From the NCBI GenBank assembly GCA_015501075.1, contig JADNYJ010000011.1, forward strand, positions 434,001 through 498,000: a DNA stretch of 64,000 nucleotides, in the 5' to 3' direction. Position numbers and translations under genes: made by a program. The stretch is from Gymnopilus junonius (Eukaryota; Basidiomycota; Agaricomycetes; Agaricales; Galerinaceae). The notes beneath the pieces are model-generated. The model made no database searches. It was not told the origin of the DNA and saw only the letters and a list, made by a program, of their open reading frames with translations. Of this stretch, positions 1 through 11,918 are shown piece after piece; the stretch's first letter is position 1; the number at the start of each line of letters is the position of its first letter.

Positions 1-1134
1 GACGAGAGTTATCTACACAGAGATTTGATTTTTGAGCTCCGTCAGGACATTCCTATTTTCTTTAAAAATGGATAATAACTGATTCAATTATTCAGACTAT
101 CTTGGAAGTGTAGAATACTCATTCACTCTGTGCGTTTCCTCTATCCTCATTGCAAATTATATTTCTAAAGTCCAATTTAGCAACTTCTCGAAACCTGCTG
201 CACCTGTCATTGCGCAGATGTTTAATTTCCTCAATCTCGGATTTGAAGGTTACAAGAGAATCGCGTACAAAGATCTCAGGAACGCGCGTACGCTATCCAG
301 GGCCTTGGAGAGTACTTACTTCAAGGTTTGTTTGATTTATCTCATACCCCATTTTGTTCATCAATCAATCCCACGGACAGGTTTTGAGCAATATCCACAT
401 TCCCCTGAAGCCCGAGAATCACCGTAATGAGCATTCTGATGACCCTGAAACTTATCATTCTGGCCTTCCCGTTGTCGCATTCCGGTGAGAAGGATGGTTT
501 ACAAAGAATATGCCCATTTCATAATTTCTGGCAGTCTTTCTGATGAGTTCAAGACCGTAAACCCTCATGTCAAACAGGCATGGATACAGGTAGGGGCACA
601 GGCATTTTTGGTCTTTGTGACGTTGAAATTCACTTCTTCTAGACCTTGCTCAGAACTAAAGGTTGGATCGTGCCGAACTATGGTGTACGCCCCTTTCTCA
701 AGATTGTGTGGGGAATCCTACTAAAAGACCAATCTCTTGTAGGCTCCATTAGGTGCTGAGGACGTCGAAATTCTGCGTGTTGTTGGTACGTCTTTCTTAC
801 TTGGACGAGAATATCACGTTGAGCATATTGCTAGTCCGCGAAACCTTGAGTGAAGACTTAATTGAACGTCTCGTAGTGGACATTCTAGCCATCACTGAAT
901 CACTTGCATGTAAGCCCTTCCTATTCCTTTCGATTGCTTTCGAGACGTGGAGGCTGATCTACTGAAATTCTAGCTGCTGAGGGTGAAGGCAGTATTTTCG
1001 CTCAGGCATCGGAGGCTAACAAGGGAGTACACTTGCCTGGTCACGATGAGGCGCGGCCCAATAAAGAGAATTTCGGAAACGAGAACCCTGATGCTGCGCC
1101 AAAGGAACAACTCGGTTTCTCGCGCCAATGCTAA
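1..1134 (+). CDS. Glutamate decarboxylase, 3' part (5' end outside window)
   Basis: PLP-dependent enzyme converting glutamate to GABA and CO2 in the cytosol. Only the C-terminal part is present; the PLP lysine should lie just upstream of base 1. Spliced exons read DLIFELHYLGSVEYSFTL, then NFSKPAAPVIAQ, LGFEGYKRIAYKDLRNARTL, GLPVVAFRLSDEFK, LLRTKGWIVPNY, GAEDVEILRVVVRETLSED and a hydrophilic tail ending FSRQC-stop at 1132-1134. These match the GAD C-terminal domain block by block. About eight short GT-AG introns (for example 483-536 and 592-642) restore one frame throughout. Oddity: at NY|GAED the usable splice removes about four residues normally present there; the acceptor ending near 738 would keep them but breaks the frame. 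It converges on the MFS gene, with 183 bp between stops. Confidence 0.85.
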
Positions 1135-1317
1135 GTGCTCAAAGCATGTGGTTTGCCCAGGATTATACCCAAAACTCAAAACCAAGGAAGATCAGTGTAC
1201 ATAAATGACTTGATTGGTTTCTACTTTCTTTGGGATATACTGAAAACTCTTAATGCCTTTTTGTACCTGTATTGTCAGAAAGTCGGGGAAAATTTAGCCT
1301 AGAAGGTTTCAAATGTA

Positions 1318-4015
1318 TCAAGCTTCATTGAATGTATGAATCTGAAGATCTCTTACACGTAAACTGCTCCCCTTCCATTGGAGAAAAGGCACTATCAGTA
1401 AGAAAGTACCTGCAACAGTTCTAAACAATAAGCGGTTAATTGGATCACTTTTATTTTGGGGATGAAGGTACTTACGCAGCTTCACAACCCAACGTCTGCA
1501 ACGCTCCGTGCTTCTGTGCCCAAGGAACTTGATAAAAGGCAACACTGAAACCTGGAATTTCCGGACTCAGTTATGCAAAAAATTAAGAAGAGTGGGGTCT
1601 ATTATACCCCCCAAAGCCCGAACTAGATTCAGCAAACCGCTTATTTCTCCCTATGAACAAGGCGTCAGAGAGTCTAAAACACGAGGCATCGGACAATGTG
1701 GGAACAGTTATTTAATACTTACCTGTTCTCGAGGGAAACAATCTGTACAATACGCATCTATCGAACGGGCGAAGATCAGTCCGAAGGCTCCTGTGGATTA
1801 AGGTGGGATGAATCTTACAGACAGCGACGGTCGTCACTAGCACTCCAGCTTGAGCTGTTCCCCAGCCAATAATAACAGCCGCCTTGCTTAGATGGTTCTG
1901 CAGCGCCGCACCCAAGATTACGAGGCCAATAACATACAAAGCGACGCCAATATAGCAGGTCCTTGTGATGTCTTCAGTTATACGGGATTCATTAAACTGA
2001 TGGGTCAATAGTACCGAAGACGCGTTTCTGCTTCGAATACGCCACTATTTTTTCTGATTTCTCGATTCATGAACCAATCATTTAAATATCTTCCAAGGAG
2101 CTCTCCGATAATTACTGCAACCTTTGATACAGTCAAATTCCTCAGGTCTATCGCAAAAGAAATAAGTATCTTGCTTACCACAGGCGTTGCATATATTGCC
2201 GAGACTATTGTGGCATTAAGGCCAAATCCGAATGGTGGTGGACTTTCCAAGAACACTGTAATTGTAACCTAAAATGCAAATATCAGAACCACTGTCGTGA
2301 AATTTGCTTTAATTCAACTTGCATTGATTCCAATACCGAAACCAAACACTACCAGCTTGATATGAGCAGTGTTAGCCTACAACGTATAAATCTAATATTC
2401 CAGGGCTTACCTCAAAAAAGCAGATAAGGAATAAGTGAGGTCGCCAGAAGATCCTAAGAGGAGCAAAGATGACTTCTCTCCATGTTGGATCCTTCCTAGC
2501 GTATCGTACACCATTTATCCCAATTAAATCTTTCAACCTGTTTGTAATGCCACTCCTGCGCACAAACTTCACAGGCCGATTATTGGGAGGAGCCTGTCGA
2601 ATATACATACTGGGTTGTATGCTGTAAGTTGCCAATGGTAACCAAGACATCAAAAGTAAAAACGTACGATTCTTCCATGAAAAGAACGATTAGTATGAGA
2701 ACCGCGAGACTATAAAGGCACCCAATCCCATATGGCCATCTCCAAGTTGTACGCGCCACCAGAAAGCCAAAAATAAAAGGTGATAAGTGCGGGGCCAGGA
2801 CAACTCCCATGGTCCAGAAGTTTATCTATAGGTCGCGGCGAAGCTCAGCTTACAATACGGGAGATATATAAATAACCCACCTTGCGTGCATGAAGATGGA
2901 AAGGGTACAAGTCGGTAATCGTGTATAATCCCTAAAAAGCAGATAGTTCACTAAGCCAGGTTAATCTTGAGGAAAGCTCAACTCACCGTAACCTGAGGAC
3001 AAGTCCTGCATTTATAATGAGGACAGCTCGCGTTTATTTAATCACTAGGCACCTTACCCAAAGAATGCTGTGAGGCAGCGCATAGCTTTAGAGACTATGT
3101 GAGAATATCGATGAATCTCAGTGATGAGGCTGAAGACGTACCAGCAAAAACTGGCAGTGTTGGTGCAAATGTAGCCCCGACGAGGAAGCCTAAGGAAAGC
3201 AGCTTCATCGAGGGTTGAGTGATTAACAGATAAAATGACACACGGACTCTCACCTGAGTCCAGAAGAGCGTCGCGAGTCGACCATAACGACGCATCAACA
3301 TGACGAAGAATATCCCTCCCCACCCTGTTGAGAAAGTCAATTCACCGTGACGATAACGAAATCACGTCAAAACTTACCAACAAGGAATATACTCCAGCTA
3401 GACAAACATGAGGGGAATGGTTTAACCAGAAAACGTGTTGAGCTTACTTTGCCGTTAGATCGTTTATCACTCCGGTTGTTGTGTGATATTGCTTTGCAAG
3501 TGCAAACACAGAAGCAATACCTATTCTAAATTCAATTCATCAGAGATCATTTGATATGCAATTCGCCCACCTATTCCTGAGTCAAAGTCTGGTATTATAG
3601 CTGCAAGGACGATTATAAACAGCTGGAGGTTTTTCCGCCAATCGCTCCACTGCATGATAGATTGTTAGCCAAACTTCACTCCATTTGGAGCACCTCACAT
3701 TCTGCGGGTCCTCCGGGTCATCAGTAGGTTGAGGCCATAGAACATATTTTCCATCCTTCGAGAGTTTCAGCTTTGACGCCACAGAATGCCCAAACTCTTC
3801 CCGAGCTTCACTGGAAAAGAATGGTATGAATATAACATGCAACATCATGAAGGTCACGTCTTCTACATCGGATCCAGCACCAGTCGACCAGCGCGCTGCT
3901 CGTGAAGCGTGAATAGGTCAATATCCTCTACAGTCTCAGTTTTGTTGCTTGTTTCATCCCCGGAATCTTTGACAGTAATCTCGTTATCCTTTATCTTGTC
4001 GGCTTCAGTGTCCAT
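1318..4015 (-). CDS. MFS transporter, HOL1/DHA1-like
   Basis: Plasma-membrane major facilitator; relatives export drugs or move cations and polyamines, but the substrate here is unknown. The start ATG is at 4015, opening a hydrophilic acidic N-terminus (MDTEADKIKDNEITVKDS). The motif WPQPTDDPEDPQNWSDWRK precedes TM1, as is typical of this family. Further matches are DFDSGIGIASVFALAKQY, NWSIFLVGWGGIFFVMLMRR, GFLVGATFAPTLPVFA, MRCLTAFFGTCPQVTGLYT, VARTTWRWPYGIGCLYSLAV, AYCTDCFPREQGEIS and the C-terminal FLLIVPFLQWKGSSLR. About 17 short introns were traced, all giving an open frame with the expected order, so the gene looks intact. It probably has twelve membrane segments. Neighbours give no hint of substrate. 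Confidence 0.85.
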
Positions 4016-4799
4016 AGTGGAGAAGTAACGAGCGAGAGTAGCAGATAAGCTACGGCCATATGTCTGGCGACTTATCTGCGCTGGCGTTCGTGGTGCAATT
4101 GCCAGAACCCACGCATCCCAGGCTGTCTCCCACAGTTAACGGCGTGCCGTTTGCAGAGGAATTGGCGGACCGCGTCCATCGCATAAACTTTTTATAGCTA
4201 CAGGCAACTTAGATTCGCCGTGTCATGAGGGCGAGAAGAAATTCCAGGTTAAAAAAGTTCGAAGTCACCATTCAATTGGAAATATTAGATTACTGTTTGA
4301 GTCTGAAGTCGAAGTACAGAAGGCGCGACAACAACAAATATTGCCAGATTCAGCAAGTCGAAGGTATCTTGAATTGAAAAGAAAGGAGGAGAGCAAGTGA
4401 CAGTAGGAAGGAAGAGTCAACAAGCAACCCGTTTCGGAGGCGCGTTCCCGAATTTAAGGTCACATACCGTCAGAGAAAGATCACATGATGTATACGCGTC
4501 GCGTAACCCTCTGCGTATGTATTACAGCAATCGGGACGTCTGCATGCTTCCTGCCAGCTATTTTACATAGAAACGACTTCTTCTTAGACTGGCCATGGAA
4601 TGCAGTTTCCTGGGCGTATAAAAGAGGCAATTCAATGAGTCATACAAAAGTTTACGTAAATAGGTGATAAACAAATAAATTTTAAGCGTAGCATGAGGAG
4701 TCAAAAAAATAAGAAACCGTACAGTTAAAAGAAAATAGAAAGCAAAGTATCCATCCAAGAATCGTAACCATCGTCATACCCTCAAAAACGAACAAGAAA
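4016..4799. other. Intergenic: MFS promoter and HAM1-like 3' flank
   Basis: Upstream sequence of the MFS gene (minus) and 3' flank of the HAM1-like gene (minus). A TATA-like string (cgtataaaag) lies near 4615-4624 on the plus strand, but no plus-strand gene follows it. No other feature seen. Confidence 0.5.
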
Positions 4800-7700
4800 T
4801 CACCAGTCAAAGGCATCACTCTGCCAAGCAGTCACCTTCAAACTAGACGTCGGCGAATCCTTCCTTGGCATTGCGTTTGTTTCCTCCCTCACTCTCTCAT
4901 CCCATCTTTCCTCAACTCTTTCAACCATACCCATGCCTTGTCTTAGCTCCTTACCAGTTCTATCCACCACTCCTTGCACGTTGTCTTTGATGCCTTCCAC
5001 TACACCCTGGTCGGCAGGCGCACCAGCTTTGCCTGGGAATAATTGAGCCCCACCGAAAGCGATGGTGACCCCCTCCCTTCCCTCTTCCTCCGCCGCGATT
5101 TCTTGTTCATCACGAGCCTGGGCACCTCGGATTTGGCTCAAATCGACTCTTTTAAATGATTTCGTTTCTGGCCGATACACCATCGCTGGGGTCTCTTGCA
5201 GTTGGTCCTGCACGGGCGTTATTTTTCTGGAAGAGGAGGCACTAGTGTAAATAAGACCGCTCGTCGAAGCTTGAAGATTCGACCGCGTCTGCGCCTCCTG
5301 TCCTTCCTCTTCCCCACCAGTCAGCTCCTTGCCAGCTTTTCCGAGCACAGAAGGTCCGGTATGCAACATCGCACGCCACCAATCACCCAAGACATGGACC
5401 AGCCCCTCCGCTTCCTTGACCAGCACCATCTCCGCTTCCGCTTCCGAAGCCGTGGGCCGTGGTGTTTCTCTTGCCGCTCCTGTTCGTCCAAACACAGCTT
5501 CCTTCGCAGCCCTTGTCCGTCTCTCATCACCTCTCCTTTTTGCCTCCCTTGAAACCTCCCCAAGTCCCAGAGCGAGACTCTCCAATAGCGTCTTCACTTT
5601 CTCCTCCAACGCCTTCTTCACTAGTCTCGCCACCACGGGTCCAGCAAGAGGTTGTACAAGTAATTTGTTGATGATCCAGTGCTTGCTCTCGTCAATTCTA
5701 AACCGCAGGCCGTGCATCGCGACTGTCACGTCCATGACGCGGAATAGTGGGTCCGCAGGTGCGCTTCGTTGTACCTCATCTCCGTTTGTGTCCACTTGTA
5801 CCCCCTCAACAGCCGATTCTGGAGTGTCGCCTGCATTGGCATCCTGGACGATAATTTCTGGAAGAGATGCCTTGGGAGGCTCAGCATCCTCAGGCTCCTG
5901 ACCTTCCGCATTCTCGTTGGCCACTTCAACTTCAACATCCACCTCAAGTCCGTCATGGACGCCGTCCATGCCCGCATCCACGCTGAGTACGCCCTCATCT
6001 TCGTACCCCACCACCTTGCCTTGATACTTGAAATAGTAGCCCATACCCTCCATTCTCCCTCTTATACCATCCATGCGCATCCGCATCCGCGACGTGGCTT
6101 GCACATCAGGGCTTTGTGCATTGTCTTGATTGCCAGGTCCATGGTCAGCCATACCGATCCTCATCTCCGTCCACTCCTGCAGCACCACCTCATCAGGCAT
6201 CAGGCTCGTGCCAAGCTTAGACGTCCTGCCCACCCCTCGGGCGAACAACGGCCTCAAGGCAGCCTCCATCTTTCCAATCTTCACTTCCAGGGAAGGAATA
6301 GGCAGTGCTCCGCTTGGAATCATGCTGAGGATACGTGGAATTCCCCATCCAAGCCAGCTCGGCCAGCTGCTAGCTGCTCCCGTTTTCTTTTCTGCTTCTT
6401 GCCGGATGAGCTCGAACAAATCCACTCCAAGCTTGTCATAAGCGCGTAGGAGGGTCATAGTTGTTTTATCGTTTTCCAATGAAGCAATGAATGCGTTGAG
6501 TTCATCCTTAAGTGCCGTTAAGTCAATTTTGAACTTCCTTCGCAGTTCGTTTTCCTGTTCTTTCAGTAGTTGGGTCGTTATTTTCGTCACTCCTCCCGCG
6601 GAGGACGTTGGCCCAGATAGCTCTTTACCAACTTCCGCCACCGATTCGCTGACAACATGGGTCAGCTCGACGCCATCGTCAAACAGGCCCTCCAGCGTCT
6701 CCATTCCTTCACTGGAGGCAGCCCAGTCTCCTTCAAGGGATTTATCAAAATATTCACCCACACGCGAGAAGTAGGCACGGAGGGGATTACCCGTGTTGAC
6801 AGAACCGGGCTCAACCGTCCCCTCAGGCTCAAGAGGCGCTGACGCGTCGGCAAGAGCTTGTTCCTCTGACTGTGGCTCTGTGGGTGAAATCGCCTCGGGT
6901 TCCGCCGATGTTGGTGTCGAAGGCAACGCAGCTTCGCGGGCCTTTTCAAGGGCCCTTTGCTTCTTCTTCAACTTCTTCTTTTGGCTTTTGCTGAGCTGAG
7001 GCGTAGAGGGTGTCGGAGTAGGTGATGATAGAGTAGGAGATAATTCAGTGTCAATTTTGAGGGCCGGTGTTGGTTCAGACGTTTTTTCTGCAATTTTCTC
7101 GTCTACCTCCTCCACTAAAATTGTAGGGAGATCCTCTAGGTCATGCATGACGCAACTGAGTGCCAGAAGTACGCCGTCTAGAGAGTGGCCTTGTCCAAGT
7201 CGCTCCAACACAATTTTGAAGTCTTTTAAAAGAGCGTCGGCGGTGACGTCTAACAATGGCCTTTTCCTTTGCTGGGGTGGTTCAGAACCTGATTCTTCAT
7301 TAAGGACATTCTGCGTCTCTGCGACGGTTTTTTCCGAAGTCGTAGAGACTACTTCGGAAGCTGAAAACACTGTTTTCGAATATTTGCGAACCAGAATCAA
7401 TATTGCTCGCAATGCCGACCGTGAAGCGTCGTCTTTTTGTATTTGCGTCATTAGCTAGAAAAAAGGTTATTTGAGCTTTCATGTAAGAATGTGATGCTTA
7501 CCTGCTGCATCCTGTCCAAAGTCCTCTGTTTCGCTTTTACTTTTACATCCTCACCAACATTCTCCCACTCTCTCTTCGCACTCTCGCCTGCAACTTTTAT
7601 CTTATCGATGATTTGTTGCCCTTGTTTCTTGACGTCATCGACAGAAACAGAAACAGACGCTGACACGTCCAATTCGGGTCGACCCTCTGCTGCATCCACG

Positions 7701-8577
7701 ATGACGTCATTACCCTGACGCGCATTGTGCTCTAGCTCTGCGGCTGTCTGCTCTATATCGTGCGCAGCGTGCTCGACGTCTGCTGCGGTGTCAGCGAATT
7801 GGTCTCGGGCGATGGAGATGAGGTCTACGAGGATGAGGCGGAATGCTGAAGAGGATACACAGCTTTCAACGAGCGTGCGAAGGGCAGAGACGAAAGTTTG
7901 CGCAACAAATGCGACTTCAGCTTTGGAAGGACCTGGTTTTATTCGTTTACTTGTCTGGTACCTTGTAAGTCGCAATCTTGCTTACCTTCTTGCACAAGTT
8001 CGGAAGCACCCTCTTTTGCCTTGTCCAATGCTGCCTGGCTAGCTTTATACGCGGTGGGTTTATCTACGTTCACCTCAACTGGAGGTACATCCATTTGAAC
8101 GAGCTGGAAATACAATTCCTGTAACTTGTTGTCCTCTTCAATAACATATCAATCTTCCCGATATCAGAAGGCAGAGAACAAATGGCAAACCGTACCATTC
8201 TTCTCAATCCCAAATTGCAGAGCAGCCTGGATTAAAAATCTGACATCTGCCAGAACTTTCCTTCCGTCCTTGCTCAATGGTCCATACCCGGGCACCACCT
8301 TTCCCTTGTCTTGGAGGTCCCTTAGCAACTCAGACTTGAGCAGCACCTGTAAGAATTTTGAAATCTGGTCTTGCGTAGGGAGCTTTCCAGCATTAAAAGC
8401 AGCGAGAACGTCCACAATCTTATCAACGGCGGGGCGTTCTGGGTTGACGACGGTTGACGACGCGGACTGGGACAGGTCGCGTGATGACTCTTGCCGAGGG
8501 GAGTCATGGGGCAGCAGGGGTTCACGTTCACCATCGTTTGACCTGGACTTGCCAAAGCATGAGAGGCAGCAGTCCAT
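4800..8577 (-). CDS. HAM1-like protein (HAM1_N plus HAM1_C / DUF4449 type)
   Basis: Large fungal protein of unknown molecular function. It starts at 8577 with a Cys-rich, possibly lipid-modified N-terminus (MDCCLSCFGKSRS), followed by PAVDKIVDVLAAFNAGKLPT and LSKDGRKVLADVRFLIQAAL, which fit the HAM1 N-terminal module. Four exons join cleanly (introns near 8127-8200, 7935-7985 and 7450-7500). A long exon from about 7450 to 4800 carries Lys/Glu/Pro-rich linkers (SKSQKKKLKKKQRALEKA) and then the C-terminal module with VTVAMHGLRFRIDESKHWII and PLAGPVVARLVKKALEEKVK. The product is about 1,180 residues. Family assignment is from memory of these signature blocks; members look amphipathic and may bind membranes, but that is inference. 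The gene looks intact. Confidence 0.75.
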
Positions 8578-9057
8578 TGCGAAAGGTGCGTCGGCAACGG
8601 TGAGGAGGAGGACGAGCAGATGAGGGTCGGGGACAGAAGGGAGTAGGATGATCGGGTATTCGGAAAGCTTTGCCGTTGGCGCGTCTGCGCTAAATTTAAT
8701 TTGGCCAGGCGGATCTAATCGTTTAATTCTAGATCTGATAGCCTCCTAGATGGCGGTACCGAACCTACTTGACGCTCGCAGTAAGTATATATGTTCAGTG
8801 ATGTACCTACACGGGAATCATATTCAGAGCGAGAATTATGTACTTCCCAGCAAAATAGTCTGACCTGAGCTTTTCTAAGGGAGCACAAATTCGCGAAGAC
8901 CTTCCAACAGAAGATAGCCTTCTTTGAAGTCCTTCCATGCCCAATAAGCATTTGTCGATAAGCAGAAAATCAAGAAGGTCTGTTTTCAAGATCATGGTTT
9001 TATTGTCTTTAAATACAATTCTAGACGTAGATAAAGCACTAGTACACTTGCTCTCTT
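8578..9057. other. Intergenic: HAM1-like promoter and GH5 3' flank
   Basis: Between the 3' end of the broken GH5 gene and the start of the HAM1-like gene, both minus. No coding or RNA feature seen. Confidence 0.5.
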
Positions 9058-10293
9058 TTACTGACCAGTCGAACCGCTTTGCGACCCCGAAGAAGGAGCC
9101 ATGCAAGATTTGACCAGAGAAGTGTCTGTCCAGGTTGTTCCGGACTGCGTTGGGGTCTCGCCTATGAAGAAAATGTTTGTCAGTCATATGATTGGAGGAC
9201 TATAATCGAGAGTCGAGACATACTGAGAGGATAACCTGTTGACAAGATGCTGTGAACTTAGCTCACTTTGCTCCCCGTGCAGAAGATAAACAGATGCACC
9301 AGTATCGAAGTTACCAGCAGCCCAACCGACGTATCCAAGGAAAACTGTGAATAAAGATAGGGGTCAACAGAGGGCATTGGACAACTGGGCATCGGCTTCT
9401 TACCATCAGAGTTCTGAGCTTGGTAGGCAATTTGCTGGCAGAGATAAGTGATGCAAGAAGCTGTGTTTCTGCCACCTGTTTCCGTGTTGAATGCTTGATG
9501 GCCATTGCAATGCAACCATTGAGCTAGAGGCTCCCAAGAGGACTCAATGTTATTTGTGACACATTCTCTGAAGAATAGATGAGTCTTCCAGATCCAGTCA
9601 AGCAGAAGAGCAAGTTAAGACATACGTGTTAGTGCCAGAGTTATCGCTGTCGAGATACTTGTGCACGTCAAAGATCAAGCCAGTAATAGAGCCGTCAGGA
9701 TTCGTAACCTTCGCAAGAGCAGCAGCAGATCCGTTGGATACAAAGGTCTGGGCTGAAGTCCAGTTGTTTCCAGGGAGAAGAATGAGTTGGGTCGTTGCGC
9801 TAGTGAAGGTGAATTCACGTCTATAAGTAGTTCATTCGATACAAATACACACCCGGCTTTGCGAATAGCAGTAACAGCAGCCTGGACCGATGCTGCCCAC
9901 ATATTGATATCAGGGACATCATGAGGTTCATTCATGCTATGGAAGGCTCGAAATCAGCAAAAAGATTGCAGTGAATGAATGACATTGGACGCACACTCCA
10001 AAGATAACTTTAGGCTCATTGGCGTAGTGAGCTGCCAGATTGCTCCATAATTGTGCGAAAACATCGTTAGTAGGTCCTCCTTGACCGATGATCTGGAGAA
10101 AATAAAATTTCAACCAAGGTCAAGAAGAAGATCGTGAATGGTATAAAGATGACGTACTTGTCCATTGAATCGAGCGTAATTGTGAACATCGACGATACAG
10201 TAAGCACCAGTACCAAGACAAGCCTGAACGAGAGCATCGTATGTCGCCAAGTTGGTCGAGTTTATGACGCCGGTCGCCACGTTATTAGTTCAG

Positions 10294-11776
10294 GCGCCGA
10301 TATGCCAATGGCCCCTCGCCGGCCATCCTCCGCCATCTCCATGTCCGCGCCATCTCCTACTCGTCCGTGTACGTTTATGGTTCTTGCCGGACCGCCACCT
10401 TTTGGAGGTCTCCGTCCGCCTTACATAAAAGTTTATCAAAAGCCAGTGAACCTCGTTGAATTTCATTGGTCAGCAGTGAAAGCCAATGATCAACAACTAT
10501 CAACAATGTTCATTGATACTGGCTCACTCGGAGTCCCTTAAAAGCAGCCCGCCTCTGCGTCTCCCATCGCTCCCCAACTCTTCCCCCGTCGACGAGTTAC
10601 TCCCCAAACTGCGCTTTGCCTGCTACCACCACCTTATCGTCAACTGTTTTTTGCTACTATGGATTCAAACAAGAGTGAGTGGCGTCCGTCTTTCCTCTTG
10701 GTTACGAGTACTGAGTGTTTCCTGCAGAGATCGTCGACTTGACCCCCGAGGAGCTCACCAGCCTGGGGTACCTGAGCAACGGTGAGCCGCCTCGTCATTA
10801 CACACGTCCATCTCTGACTCGCGATTGTCCTTGCACCCAGATGTTGCCCCTGGTGTCAAGAGGAGGGTCGAGAGGGTCCTGGCCGACCGCGTGCGCCTGG
10901 GCTGTACGTCTCTCCGTCTTCTTTGCTGCCCGACGTAGGCACTCACATCTTTTTGGGTTCCAGCCGTTACGGTGTTCATGGTCGAGTGCATGATCCGCCG
11001 GAACCCGGCCCAGGCCACCTCTCAAGACGCTGCTGAGCCTCCGGCCACTCCCACGTCTCCCACCTCTTCCACCGTCAGCGACGCCGGCACGCTGTTCTCG
11101 CTGTACAGCAACAACTCGCAGGCCTTCACCGTGGTCACTCCCGACCTTATCAGCAAATATGAGAGCGACTTCTGGTACAACGGCATCTCCGGCAGCCCTC
11201 CCCCGCTCTTGTGGCGCTCCGATCTCGAGGACAACCACTTCCCCGTGCCCGCGCCTGGAGCCCGCTTCTTCTCGATCCCCGTCAAGACTGCACACGGCGT
11301 CATCGGTACGCCGCTCAACGCCGTGTGGCCGGCCGTCGCTCCCGAGATCGTGGCATCTCTCAAGTCTCGCGGCCTCAAGTACTCGGCGGTGCAGCCGGTT
11401 CGCTTCTCGATCGTCGAGGACGGCAAGGAAGAGTACTTGGGCCCCGTCGTGGTGTGGATCGCTGTTCCTCCCAAGTCCACTAACGCCGGAGCCGTTCGCG
11501 ATGCGACCCCCGACATTCTTCGCATCCTCGCCGACTCGCAGATCACCGACGTTGTAGTCGAATGGTACCAAGGGGCCATCCAGAAGTTCGCCGGCCCGCC
11601 TCTGATGAGCGTCGACGACCACACCAGCGCCGCGTTTGGCCTCAGCCATCCCTTCAACGTGGGCCTCGGAGTCCCTATCGCCAGGCACCCGAAACACACG
11701 TCGTAGCGCCACTCCACCCCTTGACAAATCCAATTTAGTCTCAATGCGGCTTCATTTAAAAGCTTTTAAAAAGTGC
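10294..11776. mobile_element. Inserted GC-rich segment inside the GH5 gene
   Basis: DNA between the two GH5 homology blocks. The left limit is set by loss of GH5 similarity at about 10290-10296, the right limit by the CBM1 mini-exon and donor at 11776-11791. It carries a spliced plus-strand gene (10659-11706) with its own upstream region, opposite to GH5, and is clearly more GC-rich than its flanks. I saw no terminal inverted repeats, poly(A) tail or obvious target duplication. It could be a transduced gene fragment, a helitron-like capture or an ectopic recombination product; calling it mobile is inference. Confidence 0.45.
10659..11706 (+). CDS. Uncharacterised agaricomycete protein (multicopy-type family), probably C-terminally truncated
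   Basis: Spliced gene within the GH5 insertion. ATG at 10659 (MDSNK), three introns (10676-10728, 10782-10841 and 10902-10963, approximately), then a long exon. Blocks seen: VDLTPEELTSLGYLSN, RVERVLADRVRLG, FMVECMIRRNP, FWYNGISGSPPPLLWRS, GVIGTPLNAVWPAVAPEI, LGPVVVWIAVPP, ATPDILRILADSQITDVVVE and FGLSHPFNVGLGVPIAR, then a stop at 11704-11706. I recall proteins with these blocks as abundant, function-unknown agaricomycete families that usually continue well past the GVPIAR block, so this copy looks shortened. Third codon positions are almost all G or C, unlike adjacent genes. A TTAAAA element near 10538 could serve as its promoter. Whether it is expressed is unknown. Confidence 0.6.
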
Positions 11777-11918
11777 ATACTATACCACCGCCTAGGCAAG
11801 GGATCAGTAAACTTGATGTGACATCGACTTGCTACTCACATTGACCGTACAGGGTAGATTGCGCACCCACTGAGGCAGCGCCGAGGCCGACCAGAAGTCC
11901 AAGAGCAAAAAACACCAT

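Larger units (their letters stand above)
9058..11918 (-). pseudogene. GH5 endoglucanase with CBM1, split by insertion/deletion
   Basis: Two separated pieces of one cellulase. The 5' piece (11918 to about 11781) has the ATG, signal peptide [20 protein letters not shown], the CBM1 start STLYGQ, an intron and a mini-exon at 11791-11781 coding CGGI. The 3' piece (about 10293 to 9058) resumes at VINSTNLATYDALVQ and runs through [31 protein letters not shown] (acid/base Glu), LPGNNWTSAQTFVSNG, FNTETGG (nucleophile Glu) and FLGYVGWAAGNFDTG to [18 protein letters not shown]. All introns in the 3' piece splice cleanly. Between the pieces sit about 1.4-1.5 kb of unrelated GC-rich DNA with a plus-strand gene; most of CBM1, the linker and the first part of the catalytic domain (about 0.6 kb in the intact paralogue at 31.4 kb) are gone. 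No secreted cellulase can be made. Confidence 0.85.

Noticed and set aside
5196..6449. Several plus-strand open frames over the HAM1-like gene
   Set aside because: Antisense shadows of a long real exon, with no start context or recognisable domain.
10798..11744. Long minus-strand open frames opposite the inserted gene
   Set aside because: They are shadows of a GC-rich, third-position-biased plus-strand exon; the plus frame has the splice sites and conserved blocks.
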